Shown: positions 5,791 to 14,632 of the stretch, in pieces
How positions within the stretch are numbered: the first letter of the stretch is position 1
How the letters are laid out: each line of letters starts with the position of its first letter
From: Candidatus Gastranaerophilales bacterium
GTDB taxonomy: Bacteria > Cyanobacteriota > Vampirovibrionia > Gastranaerophilales > Gastranaerophilaceae
Length of the DNA: 14,887 nucleotides
Direction: 5' to 3'
Assembly: GCA_944325615.1 (NCBI GenBank)
Contig: CALVAU010000155.1
Coordinates: 1-14,887 of the forward strand
The notes under the pieces: generated by a model
What the model was told of the DNA's origin: nothing
Seen by the model: only the letters and a program-made list of their open reading frames with translations
Databases searched by the model: none
Position numbers and translations under genes: made by a program

Positions 5791-7002
5791 GCTGAGTATG
5801 ACACTTTTTGCATCTTCTTTTGTTGTTAAAGCTTTTGACAATAATTTGTTTGTTTTACTACTTATACAGCCTTTTTTTGCTTTTTCGGGATTAAGAATAA
5901 TTATTTTAGTATTATTTATTAAATTATTTATAGCAGTTATAAGAGCTTGCCTATGAGGGATTTCGGTTCCGTCAGAATCTTTCCAGGATAAAAAGACATT
6001 ATATAATTTTTTAGATAATTCAAATAGTGTAAGGTTCTCATGTTTTATTATATTTACAATTTGTTCTTCTAATGAAACATATTTTGTTATTGGAGATGTT
6101 TTTAACAAATTTAGTTGCATGTTATTATTTTTTAGAGTTTTATCCTCAAGTTCCTCTGCATATTTTTCCAAAAAACTATTGGCTACACCTATTGCACTTG
6201 TTATAAGACACAAATAAAATCTATTAGAATCCTCAAGTTTTCCATTTCTTGTTCTTGTAATAGCCGCATTTATCACATAATCCTTATCAAGTTTACTAAT
6301 TGACCTCTTGATTAAATGTTGTACCACAGTTTCATTTGAACCACCTTTTGACTTAACAAAATCAAATAATCTTTTTAAGTTATTCTCTGAGATATTAAAA
6401 TAATTGCATAATTTATTTATATCAGGTTCGTTAATTTTACCCAATACTCGCTCTTGTGCAGATTTATTTATAAGTATTAAAATGTCTTTATAATAAGGAC
6501 TTTGATTTATTAATTCCATTAAATTATCAAAATTGAGTTCTAAAGAAAAGGGGTCAACAAAAACAAAACCCCATTGACTGGATTTAATATAATTTTTTAA
6601 TGTTTCTGCATGAGTTTCCCAAGAACCGCTGCAAAAAGTACATAACAAGTCATCCAATAATAAAACTTGTTTCTCATTATTAATATTTTTAGTTAATTCC
6701 TCAATATTTTCTTCATTCTTTTCTGCTACTACCATTTGTATAGCCGAAAAAGTTCTTTTATTTTTATCTTTATATTTTTCAAATAATTCTAGGGCTAATA
6801 AAGGAGAGCCTTTATGTTCATCTTTAAATTTACCAGCACCTGCATATAAATCTATATATGTGTAAGGTTTAGTTTCTTTTTTTGAATAATTTATTCCATT
6901 AGCAATGCTCATACTTGTATCAAGCGTTGCCCTAAATAATTTATGCTTGATTTTTGTATGTTGTTTTTCTTCCGTAAAGTGTTTTTGTGCTGTATTTACC
7001 AT
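5779..7002 (-). CDS. tcmP: Three-Cys-motif partner protein TcmP
   Basis: This 407-residue protein matches TcmP, a family named for sitting next to three-Cys-motif (DUF5131-type) genes, as it does here. The N-terminal half has Rossmann methyltransferase-like features: YIDLYAGAGKF (DLYAGAG, residues 51-57) as motif I, an acidic VAEKNEE (E94) as motif II, and GFVFVDPF (145-152) in the motif IV position. The C-terminal quarter (LTLFELSKKLYNVFLSWKD onwards) looks helical or winged-helix-like. The family's substrate is unknown; a SAM-dependent or nucleotide-binding role is inference. The gene runs towards the DUF5131 gene and shares 12 bases of 3' coding sequence with it on the opposite strand, so the two transcripts must overlap. 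The ATG at 7002 has a TATAAT only six bases before it and no ribosome site. A later in-frame start is possible, but the N-terminus looks natural. Confidence 0.88.
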   Translation of the reverse strand: MVNTAQKHFTEEKQHTKIKHKLFRATLDTSMSIANGINYSKKETKPYTYIDLYAGAGKFKDEHKGSPLLALELFEKYKDKNKRTFSAIQMVVAEKNEENIEELTKNINNEKQVLLLDDLLCTFCSGSWETHAETLKNYIKSSQWGFVFVDPFSLELNFDNLMELINQSPYYKDILILINKSAQERVLGKINEPDINKLCNYFNISENNLKRLFDFVKSKGGSNETVVQHLIKRSISKLDKDYVINAAITRTRNGKLEDSNRFYLCLITSAIGVANSFLEKYAEELEDKTLKNNNMQLNLLKTSPITKYVSLEEQIVNIIKHENLTLFELSKKLYNVFLSWKDSDGTEIPHRQALITAINNLINNTKIIILNPEKAKKGCISSKTNKLLSKALTTKEDAKSVILSLYR

Positions 7003-7008
7003 ATGCTA

Positions 7009-7017
7009 ATTATAGCA
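7009..7017 (-). promoter_or_regulatory. Extended -10 box at the TcmP start (leaderless)
   Basis: On the minus strand TGC-TATAAT, a perfect extended -10 element, ends six bases before the ATG at 7002. Transcription starting six or seven bases downstream would begin at the start codon itself. The six bases between (TAGCAT) contain no ribosome site. The -35 region is unremarkable, as is common for extended -10 promoters. The remaining 155 bases up to the next gene end show only AT-rich sequence. Confidence 0.5.
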
Positions 7018-7172
7018 AAAGTTTTATTCAGCATGCGATTTGTAAATATTTTCTTAATTTTTTTATTGGAATAATTGTAGTATTTTGCCATGCGAAAAAA
7101 TTTATTAGAAAGATTTATTATAATTGGCATAATTTCTATATAGACATTAAAACTCTTAAATTTATTAATTTT

Positions 7173-10100
7173 TTAAATTTGATAGTTATTATATTCTAGT
7201 TCGGACAATGAAAAATTTAGATCTATTGTTTTAACTTCTGAATATGTCAAAGCATAAAGTTTATATAATATCAAATTGATCTCGTTTTCTATATTTGAAA
7301 CTTCTTTCTGCTTTTTTGTATTTGTTTCATAATCATTAGTTAAAGTTACATCTATAATCTTATTGACTTTATCAATCAATAAAATTTTAATATTTTCAGA
7401 TATTTTCGGGATTGGAAAATTATTCAACATATCTTTATTGAATCCAATACCCCCATTATAACTTGCAGAAGAGTATTTCTCTTTCATATAAGCAATCGAT
7501 AAATTACTATTAACTATAGCCATTGCGACTTTTAATATATTTTCATCATCATTTTGAATTACCAATGTTGATTTGCAAGGAATGTACTCACCTTTGGAGT
7601 CTAAGTAACAATAAAGTAAAGTTAATCCTTTTATAATTAATTTTGGAACACAAACTTTTTTAGAGTACGAATTTGAAAATTCTTTATAAAAATCGCTTTT
7701 ATTTACAATAGGAAATTCATAACTGTCCTTCAAATACTTAATTTTCGTTGTAGCCCACTTTGAATAATATTTGCCAATTGTGCCTGTATTCATAATTTTG
7801 AATAAATTGTTATTATAATCATTTTCATTAGAAAGTGATTTGATAATAGGCTTTAATTTATATGCATCAGATGTTGCACAAGCACTTTGACATTCACACA
7901 GGCTAAATAATTTTAATGGCTGTTTTTCTATTTTATTTATAAAATCCAAATTATCAGAAGATATAAAATCTAATGTATAAGGTGGTTTTAAACCACTTAA
8001 GTCTATTGAACGTTTGTCTTTAATAATTTTTTTATCATATTTTTTTATATTAATTTTACCAACTTTTGATTTTGAAATATTCGTTATTATTGAATCAACG
8101 AGAGCACTTTCAAATACATCACGGCCTGCAAAAAGAATACTTACTACATTTTTATATATATTCTTGCGCATAGTTTTGCCGAATGGTCTCGCCAACCATT
8201 TGTCAGGAGTAATAAATATCATATTTCCTTTACTGTTTAGGAAATTATAACCTTTTTCAAAGAATGCAATATAAATATCCCAATTACCTTTTGCCCATTC
8301 AAAATGTTTTGTTATATATTCTCTCTCATCCTGTAGTCCGACATTAAACATTGTTTCCGAATCAATATATGGTGGATTCGCTATCACAATATCAAATTTA
8401 TCAACATTGAACATCCATTTTGGATTAAACCAAAAAGAGGATTCATCTTTATCGTATGGACTCCAATCGGCCAATCTTGCGGCACTTTCAAAAGTTGCCC
8501 CAAGAGTTAATACTTCCTGTTTTATCTTTAATCTAAATTCATTATCTCTGTTTTGTATTTCAGTTTTCTTTTTTGAAGTATTTGCACGAAAATACATAGT
8601 CCTTACTTTTTCTAATTCTTCTCTTAATTTTACTATTGTCGGGAACGTCGAAAATAAGTTGTCTTGCGGCAAATCTATCAGAGTATTAGCAGCAACAAAT
8701 TTTGTTTCAAGGTTTGGAAGGGCAAGTATTCCCATGTTAGGTTTATTTTTGTTTGGTTTTTCTTCAACTATAAGTGATATGAAAAATCTTAACCTTGAAA
8801 TTTGTGTTGCTATTGGTTGAATGTCAACACCAAAAATGCAGTTTTGAATTAAATATAATTTTCTTGAATAATCCATTTCATTGTCGTTAAACTGCTTTTC
8901 GATAATATTTATAGCTTCTTCTCTTGCCTCTAAATCATCAATTTGACTTGCTTTTTCAATTTGAGAACTTTTCCATTTTTTGTTATGCGGATCTAATTTA
9001 GACAATACATGGACTAATTTATGCAAAAGTCCCATTGGAAAAGCACCCGAACCACATGCAGGATCTAAAATTTTTACATTATTAACTGCATTAATTAACA
9101 CATCTACTTCACTATCAAAGAATGAATGTGTTTCAGAATATGAAAGCAATTCTTTTAGTTTGTTGTCAATATTTTCAATTTGTAAATTTTCTACTTGTGT
9201 TTTTAAATATTGGATAAGAGATTGTTCACACATATAATCTACTATTTCACGAGGAGTATAATATGATCCTGTAGATTTTCTTGCAGTTGTTTTTGTTTCG
9301 GGGTTATGAGCAGCCAATAGATTTTCAAAAACTCGTCCTAAAAGTTCTGGGTCTAATGCAATTTCTTCTTCCACTGGAGTTGTTTCATCAATAGTAAATT
9401 TATATGAGTTTAATATGGGGAATAAACCTCGTACTTTTGCTTTTTTATAACTTTTATTATTGTCAAAATGTGCCGATAAATCGACAGTTTTTTCATGTTC
9501 TAAGAAGAAAATATCATCAGGAATTTTTAAGAAGTTTCTTGAGTCATTATCAGTAAAGCAATCAATATATTTACCGTTTCTTTTATCATCAGCACATTCA
9601 AACAATCCACCATTTAAGAATGGTATATCTTTGAACATATTAACTATTTCTTGCGGGTTGTTTAAATATTTTGCATATCGGAATAAGTTGTTTACATCAT
9701 AACCAGTATTTTTACCTTGAAATCTGTCTTCTGAACGAAATCCTCGCCTATCCATGGGTTTTGATAAACACCCAAAAAACAAGTTTTGAAGCACAACTTT
9801 ATAATATAAATCTCCCTGGCCTTTATATTCGGTCTTTAATAGGTCTAAATAGGTCTGTTTATCAAAGATTTTGCCATTTATAAGTCCTTTCTCTTTTATA
9901 AACCAGTCAAATATAATTCTTGTAACCATTCTTATGCCGAACATTACATTATCTTTTATAGTATTATTTTTTGAAAGTTGACATGTATCCATAGTCCAAA
10001 AGAACCAGTTTGAAAGTTCGGTATAAAATCTTTTGTTCAATTCCGATACACTTAATGCTTTTAACCAGTTCAAATGCAGTTGAACAAAATTTGATACGTT

Positions 10101-10679
10101 GAATTTATTCTTTATATTTTCAAAAGACATGTCGGATAAAATATCAATGTGTGCTCGGTGCGGATTATTAAAGTTTATATCTTTAATTAAAATAACCTTT
10201 TCCAAAACATCTTTATTATCATCCTTTTTGTTTAATCGTCTGTCAATAATTGAAAATGTTAATTTGTCCGCATATTTGAATAATATAAATGCGGGAATAG
10301 GTCGTTGTTTATTAATTTCTCTTGTAATGTCAGATAGTTGTTTTTTGGTATAACTTTCGCCTTTTAACTCAATAGCAAAAAACCAATATGTTTCTATTGC
10401 TCTGTTATCAACAATTTCGCTTGTTATTGTTGTTTCTTCAGAATTTAAATCATTAGCCTGCAACTCAAATAAAAATTCCACATTTTCCCATTCGGAGAAT
10501 AGTAATTTATGTTCATTAAAAGAACTTATTAAAAATTTGTTTTTAAATTCATCAAGTGAATTTATCGCATACTGTCTTTTTGTTGTATATCCTAGTGTTG
10601 TAAATAAATCTAACGAGTTCTGTAAAAGATTATTTTTTGAAAAAGCTTGTAAATTGTTCTTTATTTCATTTTTTGTCAT
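7173..10679 (-). CDS. PglX/Eco57I-type N6-adenine DNA methyltransferase, 1168 aa
   Basis: This large enzyme is predicted to methylate adenine in a specific DNA site. A central methylase domain carries motif X (GSYYTP, residues 471-476), motif I (DPACGSG, 539-545), GVDIQP (617-622) and catalytic NPPY (768-771). The size and layout, with a long N-terminal region, the methylase core and a C-terminal target-recognition region (about 930-1168), match PglX/Eco57I-type proteins of type IIG, BREX and DISARM-like systems. The first 180 residues form a separate domain with an E104-L-K106 motif that could belong to a PD-(D/E)XK-like fold, but the other active-site residues are not clear. Its ATG shares one base with the stop of the PLD-SNF2 gene (TAATG), with GGAG just upstream, so translation is coupled. 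BREX genes such as pglZ or brxC and the DISARM drmAB genes are not in the window, so this looks like a two-gene system. Confidence 0.88.
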   Translation of the reverse strand: MTKNEIKNNLQAFSKNNLLQNSLDLFTTLGYTTKRQYAINSLDEFKNKFLISSFNEHKLLFSEWENVEFLFELQANDLNSEETTITSEIVDNRAIETYWFFAIELKGESYTKKQLSDITREINKQRPIPAFILFKYADKLTFSIIDRRLNKKDDNKDVLEKVILIKDINFNNPHRAHIDILSDMSFENIKNKFNVSNFVQLHLNWLKALSVSELNKRFYTELSNWFFWTMDTCQLSKNNTIKDNVMFGIRMVTRIIFDWFIKEKGLINGKIFDKQTYLDLLKTEYKGQGDLYYKVVLQNLFFGCLSKPMDRRGFRSEDRFQGKNTGYDVNNLFRYAKYLNNPQEIVNMFKDIPFLNGGLFECADDKRNGKYIDCFTDNDSRNFLKIPDDIFFLEHEKTVDLSAHFDNNKSYKKAKVRGLFPILNSYKFTIDETTPVEEEIALDPELLGRVFENLLAAHNPETKTTARKSTGSYYTPREIVDYMCEQSLIQYLKTQVENLQIENIDNKLKELLSYSETHSFFDSEVDVLINAVNNVKILDPACGSGAFPMGLLHKLVHVLSKLDPHNKKWKSSQIEKASQIDDLEAREEAINIIEKQFNDNEMDYSRKLYLIQNCIFGVDIQPIATQISRLRFFISLIVEEKPNKNKPNMGILALPNLETKFVAANTLIDLPQDNLFSTFPTIVKLREELEKVRTMYFRANTSKKKTEIQNRDNEFRLKIKQEVLTLGATFESAARLADWSPYDKDESSFWFNPKWMFNVDKFDIVIANPPYIDSETMFNVGLQDEREYITKHFEWAKGNWDIYIAFFEKGYNFLNSKGNMIFITPDKWLARPFGKTMRKNIYKNVVSILFAGRDVFESALVDSIITNISKSKVGKINIKKYDKKIIKDKRSIDLSGLKPPYTLDFISSDNLDFINKIEKQPLKLFSLCECQSACATSDAYKLKPIIKSLSNENDYNNNLFKIMNTGTIGKYYSKWATTKIKYLKDSYEFPIVNKSDFYKEFSNSYSKKVCVPKLIIKGLTLLYCYLDSKGEYIPCKSTLVIQNDDENILKVAMAIVNSNLSIAYMKEKYSSASYNGGIGFNKDMLNNFPIPKISENIKILLIDKVNKIIDVTLTNDYETNTKKQKEVSNIENEINLILYKLYALTYSEVKTIDLNFSLSELEYNNYQI

Positions 10680-13600
10680 TAATTTTCTCCATCAATTATG
10701 AGCCAAGTAATCAATTCAAAATCATCATCAGATTTTATTTGATTCTCGTTTGTCGGTAATATTCCACATCTACCTGATGTTTTGTCAAATAAATTATTTT
10801 GGTAATATTTAGTTATTCCACTTATGGCAGATTTTAAAAGTTTATTATAAAGTTCTAGTCCCTCTTGTGTTTTGATTCGTTCATTAAATTTATTGCACAA
10901 ATTCATATACGGTTCTGTTTTGCCTAAACACAGTGCTTTATAAATATCTAAAATTTCTCTTGATTTTTTATAAGTGTATAAAATTGAACCATCATTTTTT
11001 ACATATACCAAATAATAAGGTTGTAATTTGTTTAGCTTTGAATTTTCAATCGAATTATTTTTTTGTTTCAAGCAGAAAATTATACCATTATTACCAACTT
11101 TGTTACCGTTATTATCAGTATTTGGTGTAATTGCACAAATACCTGTCGGCATATTTTTTAAACTGTCTTTTCGTGTTTCCATTAAGTTTCTTAAATCATT
11201 TTGGAGGTCTTCAAGTGAAAAGTCTGATAAACTCAAATCTTGTATTGAATTTTCAGTATCATCTACCCCTTTTTCTTCAATAATTTTCTTTAATTGTTTT
11301 TCACGATAGGTTAAATCTCTCTTGATAACATCCTCTTGGTTTTGTTCTTCTAATAGATTATCATCAGCAGTTGCAGAAGCATCTGCCAATATCATTCTTG
11401 CTTCAACCCTATTCCTTAATTGAATGTATGACTCTAAATCTTCAGTAGGCCAGAAACATATCATTTGAATAGAATTGTTGATACTTCCAATTCTATCAAT
11501 ACGACCAAATCTTTGAATTAAGCGAACAGGATTCCAATGGATATCATAATTTACAACAGTATCACAGTCTTGTAAGTTTTGCCCCTCTGAAATACAATCC
11601 GTAGCAATTAAAATATCAATTTGGTCGTTACCTGTTCTCATTTCTCCAAGTTTTGAATAAGGAGAAAAGTTTTCAAGAATATCATCAAATTTATTTACAT
11701 TGTTGTATGTTGAAACTGTATCACTACCTGACACAAGAGCAACATTTAAGCTTAAATTTTTTCTGATATAATCGCTTAAACTGTCATACAAATATTTTGC
11801 GGTATCACTATAAGTTGTAAATATCAAAAGTTTTTTATTTTTTTGCTTTAATTTATCGGTAATAATATCTTTTAAATATGATAATTTTTTGTCACGATCC
11901 TTTGTAATCATAGTTGCCATATTATAAATTTTTTCAATCTGAACTCTATCCTCTAACAATTCTGTTTTCCATTTGTGAACATCCAAATCGCTTAAGTCAT
12001 ATTCCATTTTTTTACCGATTATAAACTCACTTTCGGCAATTTCGGAATCATCATAAAAATCATTTGAAATGACATCATCAATGGCTATTTTTGAATTACT
12101 ATTATTTTGTTCAAATTTCTCAATTAATGAAATTCTGTTATCGATTTTGTCCAAAGTTTTTTTCATTGATATAGTAAACGAAGCAATAGAACTTTCAAGT
12201 CGTTTCAAAAATCCCATCTTCATCATACCAATTAAGTAATTTTCACGATCTTCCTGTGACATATTAGTCTGTTTTTTAGACTGATATTTTTCGTGATTTT
12301 TTATAACATATCTTGATGGTCTAAATAAGAACAATTTGTATTTAAGGATTTCCTCATTCAATTCTTTATAACTTGGAAATTTATCTTCAGTATCTATTGA
12401 TGGGGTTTTTGTAATAGGATTTTTCCTTTTTGGAAAGTTTAAAGTCTTTTCATCTGTGAATTTTGAGTATCCTATTTTAATATGTTTTCTTGAACGAGCA
12501 ATAGTCAATTCTTCCAACAGTTTGAAAAAATTAGCATTTAAGTTATTTAATAGTTCATTTTTATCTCTATTATCATCTTTCGCCCATTCAATATATTTTT
12601 TATTCGCGACCTTTATTGCACCCTCAATACTTGGGATTTGCATTGTTTCGGTAAATGCTTTATCATCATCAAGCGAAATAAACCTTATTTGATTTTTCAA
12701 ATCGTTCAATGAAGTATTGACAGGAGTTGCTGATAATAACAAAACTTTCGGTTTCCTTTCTCCGGTTTTTATAATATCAAGCAACTTGTCATAGCGACTA
12801 ATTTTAGTTATATTGCCATATTTATCAGTTTTACTTACTGTTGCGTTTCTAAAATTATGTGATTCATCTATGACAATTAAGTCAAAATCATTGAAATTAA
12901 TATCTCTATCAATGTCTTTTGCTGTTAGCATAGATTGAGATAAGAATTTAAGCCTTAAATTGTCATCTTTAAATATATTTTTCGGGTGGTGTTCTTCAAA
13001 TCTCTTCCAGTTATTTTCAAGTCTTTTAGGTGCTAAAACTAAACATCTGTTTTTACCTTTACATATAAAATATTGAATTATACCAAGTGCGGTAAAGGTT
13101 TTCCCCAAACCTACACTGTCCGCAAGAATACAACCATTGTATTTATTCATCTTATTTATTGCAGATTTTACGGCATCTTTTTGGAATGGATATAAAGTAT
13201 TCCATATTTTTGTTTCAATAAACTTTTTATTTTTTTCGATATCTTCTAAATTATCATTTTTGATTTTTGCTTCAAATAAATGGTATAAGGTTTTATAATA
13301 AACTTGTTCTGGAGAGTTCTCTTTGTATATGGCTTCAATATAGGCTAAAATTTCTTTTTTAGCATCTTCGGTGTTTTCATTCCAGAGTTCATTAAACCAT
13401 TCTTTTAAATCTTTTTTACTGTTATCACTATCAATAATTGTGTTTAGTTCAAAGTTAGAACAATCATTTATACCAAGTCCGCAAGTCGTAAAATTAGAAC
13501 TACCAACAACGGCATCAACAACCCTGTCATTGTGGTCTTGTTCAATATGGTACATTTTACCGTGTATTAGGGTCTTTTTATTATCTTTTTTCGGTGCTGT

Positions 13601-13975
13601 GCGAATTTCTATATTACTCTGTTTTAACCACTCATAACATTCTTTCGCTACTTGATTTTGTTGCAAAATATTATCAATGGCGATATTTTCATCTTGAATT
13701 TTAAATATTTTAAATCTTTTATTTTTAAGACTTAAATTCTCAACTGATGAAGGTTCGCCTAAAATAAATTTAACTTCCGAAACTTTATTTTTTAACTCCT
13801 CTTTCAAAGCATAAAACGCATAAATGGTAAAATAAGCAGAAACTATTTTTAATTTTGATTTGTCACTATATTTGTCAAAATTTTCTTGTATCACTTTTTT
13901 CAAGAAGTTATATACATTTCCTCTTTTTGCATTATCTCTTATACTTGATAATTGTTCTTGTTTCATACTTTGCAT
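10679..13975 (-). CDS. PLD-nuclease / SNF2-helicase fusion, 1098 aa
   Basis: The N-terminal domain is a single phospholipase-D-type nuclease unit with H138-G-K140 and G158-SSN161 (an HxK...GSSN motif). Single-motif PLD nucleases such as BfiI or NgoFVII act as dimers and need no metal. A SNF2-type motor follows: DSVGLGKT (Walker A, 286-293), VIDESHNF (Walker B, DESH 370-373), LLLSATP (SAT 415-417), IATDCISEGQNLQ (motif V, about 790-802) and QRFGRIDRIGS (motif VI, 821-831). The C-terminal 250 residues are charged and partly helical. All core motifs are intact. It is predicted to translocate on and cut DNA that the downstream methylase has not marked; that role is inference from the gene pair. 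It is first in the pair and overlaps the methylase start by one base. ATG at residue 1 (AGGAT close upstream) and residue 4 are both possible starts. Confidence 0.88.
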   Translation of the reverse strand: MQSMKQEQLSSIRDNAKRGNVYNFLKKVIQENFDKYSDKSKLKIVSAYFTIYAFYALKEELKNKVSEVKFILGEPSSVENLSLKNKRFKIFKIQDENIAIDNILQQNQVAKECYEWLKQSNIEIRTAPKKDNKKTLIHGKMYHIEQDHNDRVVDAVVGSSNFTTCGLGINDCSNFELNTIIDSDNSKKDLKEWFNELWNENTEDAKKEILAYIEAIYKENSPEQVYYKTLYHLFEAKIKNDNLEDIEKNKKFIETKIWNTLYPFQKDAVKSAINKMNKYNGCILADSVGLGKTFTALGIIQYFICKGKNRCLVLAPKRLENNWKRFEEHHPKNIFKDDNLRLKFLSQSMLTAKDIDRDINFNDFDLIVIDESHNFRNATVSKTDKYGNITKISRYDKLLDIIKTGERKPKVLLLSATPVNTSLNDLKNQIRFISLDDDKAFTETMQIPSIEGAIKVANKKYIEWAKDDNRDKNELLNNLNANFFKLLEELTIARSRKHIKIGYSKFTDEKTLNFPKRKNPITKTPSIDTEDKFPSYKELNEEILKYKLFLFRPSRYVIKNHEKYQSKKQTNMSQEDRENYLIGMMKMGFLKRLESSIASFTISMKKTLDKIDNRISLIEKFEQNNSNSKIAIDDVISNDFYDDSEIAESEFIIGKKMEYDLSDLDVHKWKTELLEDRVQIEKIYNMATMITKDRDKKLSYLKDIITDKLKQKNKKLLIFTTYSDTAKYLYDSLSDYIRKNLSLNVALVSGSDTVSTYNNVNKFDDILENFSPYSKLGEMRTGNDQIDILIATDCISEGQNLQDCDTVVNYDIHWNPVRLIQRFGRIDRIGSINNSIQMICFWPTEDLESYIQLRNRVEARMILADASATADDNLLEEQNQEDVIKRDLTYREKQLKKIIEEKGVDDTENSIQDLSLSDFSLEDLQNDLRNLMETRKDSLKNMPTGICAITPNTDNNGNKVGNNGIIFCLKQKNNSIENSKLNKLQPYYLVYVKNDGSILYTYKKSREILDIYKALCLGKTEPYMNLCNKFNERIKTQEGLELYNKLLKSAISGITKYYQNNLFDKTSGRCGILPTNENQIKSDDDFELITWLIIDGEN

Positions 13976-14284
13976 AATCCTATCTTATCACAAAAATTAT
14001 AAATCGTGTATCGTGTAATAACTCTGTGAATTCCGCAGTTTTATGGTATTTACCGTTTTAATAAAGTCATCTGCCATTTTTATCTAATGTAGAATTTTAA
14101 GTGTTACATATTCCACACCCAAATTGTGAATTTTGCCTAATTTACTAAACTTTTTTATAATAATCTACATACTTAATATTAATAACAAGTTAAAATTAAT
14201 GTAGCAACTGCCTAGGATGTTTCAAAATTAATTCTTTGGGAAAACTAGTAAATATAAAAACAGAGTAAGAAGTTATAAATAATA
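13976..14284. other. 309-bp non-coding control region with TGTGAATT boxes
   Basis: No credible gene is seen here. The region separates the XRE regulator from the restriction-like pair on the same strand. TGTGAATT occurs at 14025-14032 and 14125-14132 (exactly 100 bp apart), and again at 14314-14321 inside the 3' end of the regulator gene. The last two lie in a shared 14-base context, CCAAA(T/A)TGTGAATT, with one mismatch. They may be binding sites for the XRE protein. The mapping is direct; the role is inference. Confidence 0.4.
13996..14016 (-). promoter_or_regulatory. Candidate promoter of the PLD-SNF2/methylase pair with a 7-bp tandem repeat
   Basis: On the minus strand TATAAT (13996-14001) lies 20 bases before the ATG at 13975. 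Directly upstream is a perfect tandem repeat of ACACGAT (14003-14009 and 14010-14016) covering the spacer, a common operator position. No good -35 hexamer is visible at 16-18 bases, which fits an activator- or repressor-controlled promoter. Confidence 0.4.
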
Positions 14285-14560
14285 TTAAATACAGCAATAA
14301 TTTACATCCAAAATGTGAATTATATATCTTTCAAAATCTTGATTATATCGTTTGCCGGTGATTAGTTTTGATATATAACTTTCAGTTAGGTTCAGTCTTT
14401 TTGCGAGCGTTTTTTGAGATAGTTTTTTCTGCAATAATTTAAAACGTATCATTTTTTCTCTGTGATACAGAAAATGACTTCCACCTTTTTCCATATTATT
14501 TGGACTTTTTGACATTTTTTGTTCAAGCAATTCAATTTGTTTCCTTAATTCTTTACGCAT
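14285..14560 (-). CDS. XRE-family helix-turn-helix regulator, 91 aa
   Basis: The 91-residue protein contains a Cro/CI-type DNA-binding motif at about residues 48-71 (SQKTLAKRLNLTESYISKLITGKR), with the expected small and hydrophobic residues at the turn. About 35 charged residues, predicted helical, precede it, and the protein ends shortly after (DVNYCCI). It is the size of restriction-system controller (C) proteins. The start is well supported: AAGGAG five bases before the ATG, and a TTGATG / TAAAAT promoter pair upstream. Lying upstream of and on the same strand as the PLD-SNF2/methylase pair, it may control that pair through the boxes in the 309-bp gap. That link is inference; it could be an unrelated neighbour. 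Confidence 0.85.
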   Translation of the reverse strand: MRKELRKQIELLEQKMSKSPNNMEKGGSHFLYHREKMIRFKLLQKKLSQKTLAKRLNLTESYISKLITGKRYNQDFERYIIHILDVNYCCI

Positions 14561-14603
14561 AAAAACTCCTTAAAATCAATTGGGTAAGCATTGGGGTACA
14601 CAC

Positions 14604-14631
14604 ATTTTAACTCGTTTTGCGGAAACATCAA
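14604..14631 (-). promoter_or_regulatory. Candidate promoter of the XRE regulator gene
   Basis: On the minus strand TTGATG (14626-14631) and TAAAAT (14604-14609) are separated by 16 bases, close to sigma-70 consensus. They sit just after the stop codon of the gene that enters from the right edge and about 44 bases before the regulator's ATG. The regulator therefore probably has its own transcript. Confidence 0.5.
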
Positions 14632-14632
14632 G

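Noticed and set aside
8407..8820. 137-aa plus-strand open frame
   Set aside because: Antisense to the methylase core of the large methyltransferase; no ribosome site and shadow-like composition.
7173..13975. Assignment as a BREX or DISARM system
   Set aside because: Only a PglX/DrmMI-like methylase and a SNF2 protein are present; the defining pglZ, brxC, drmA and drmB genes are absent from the window.
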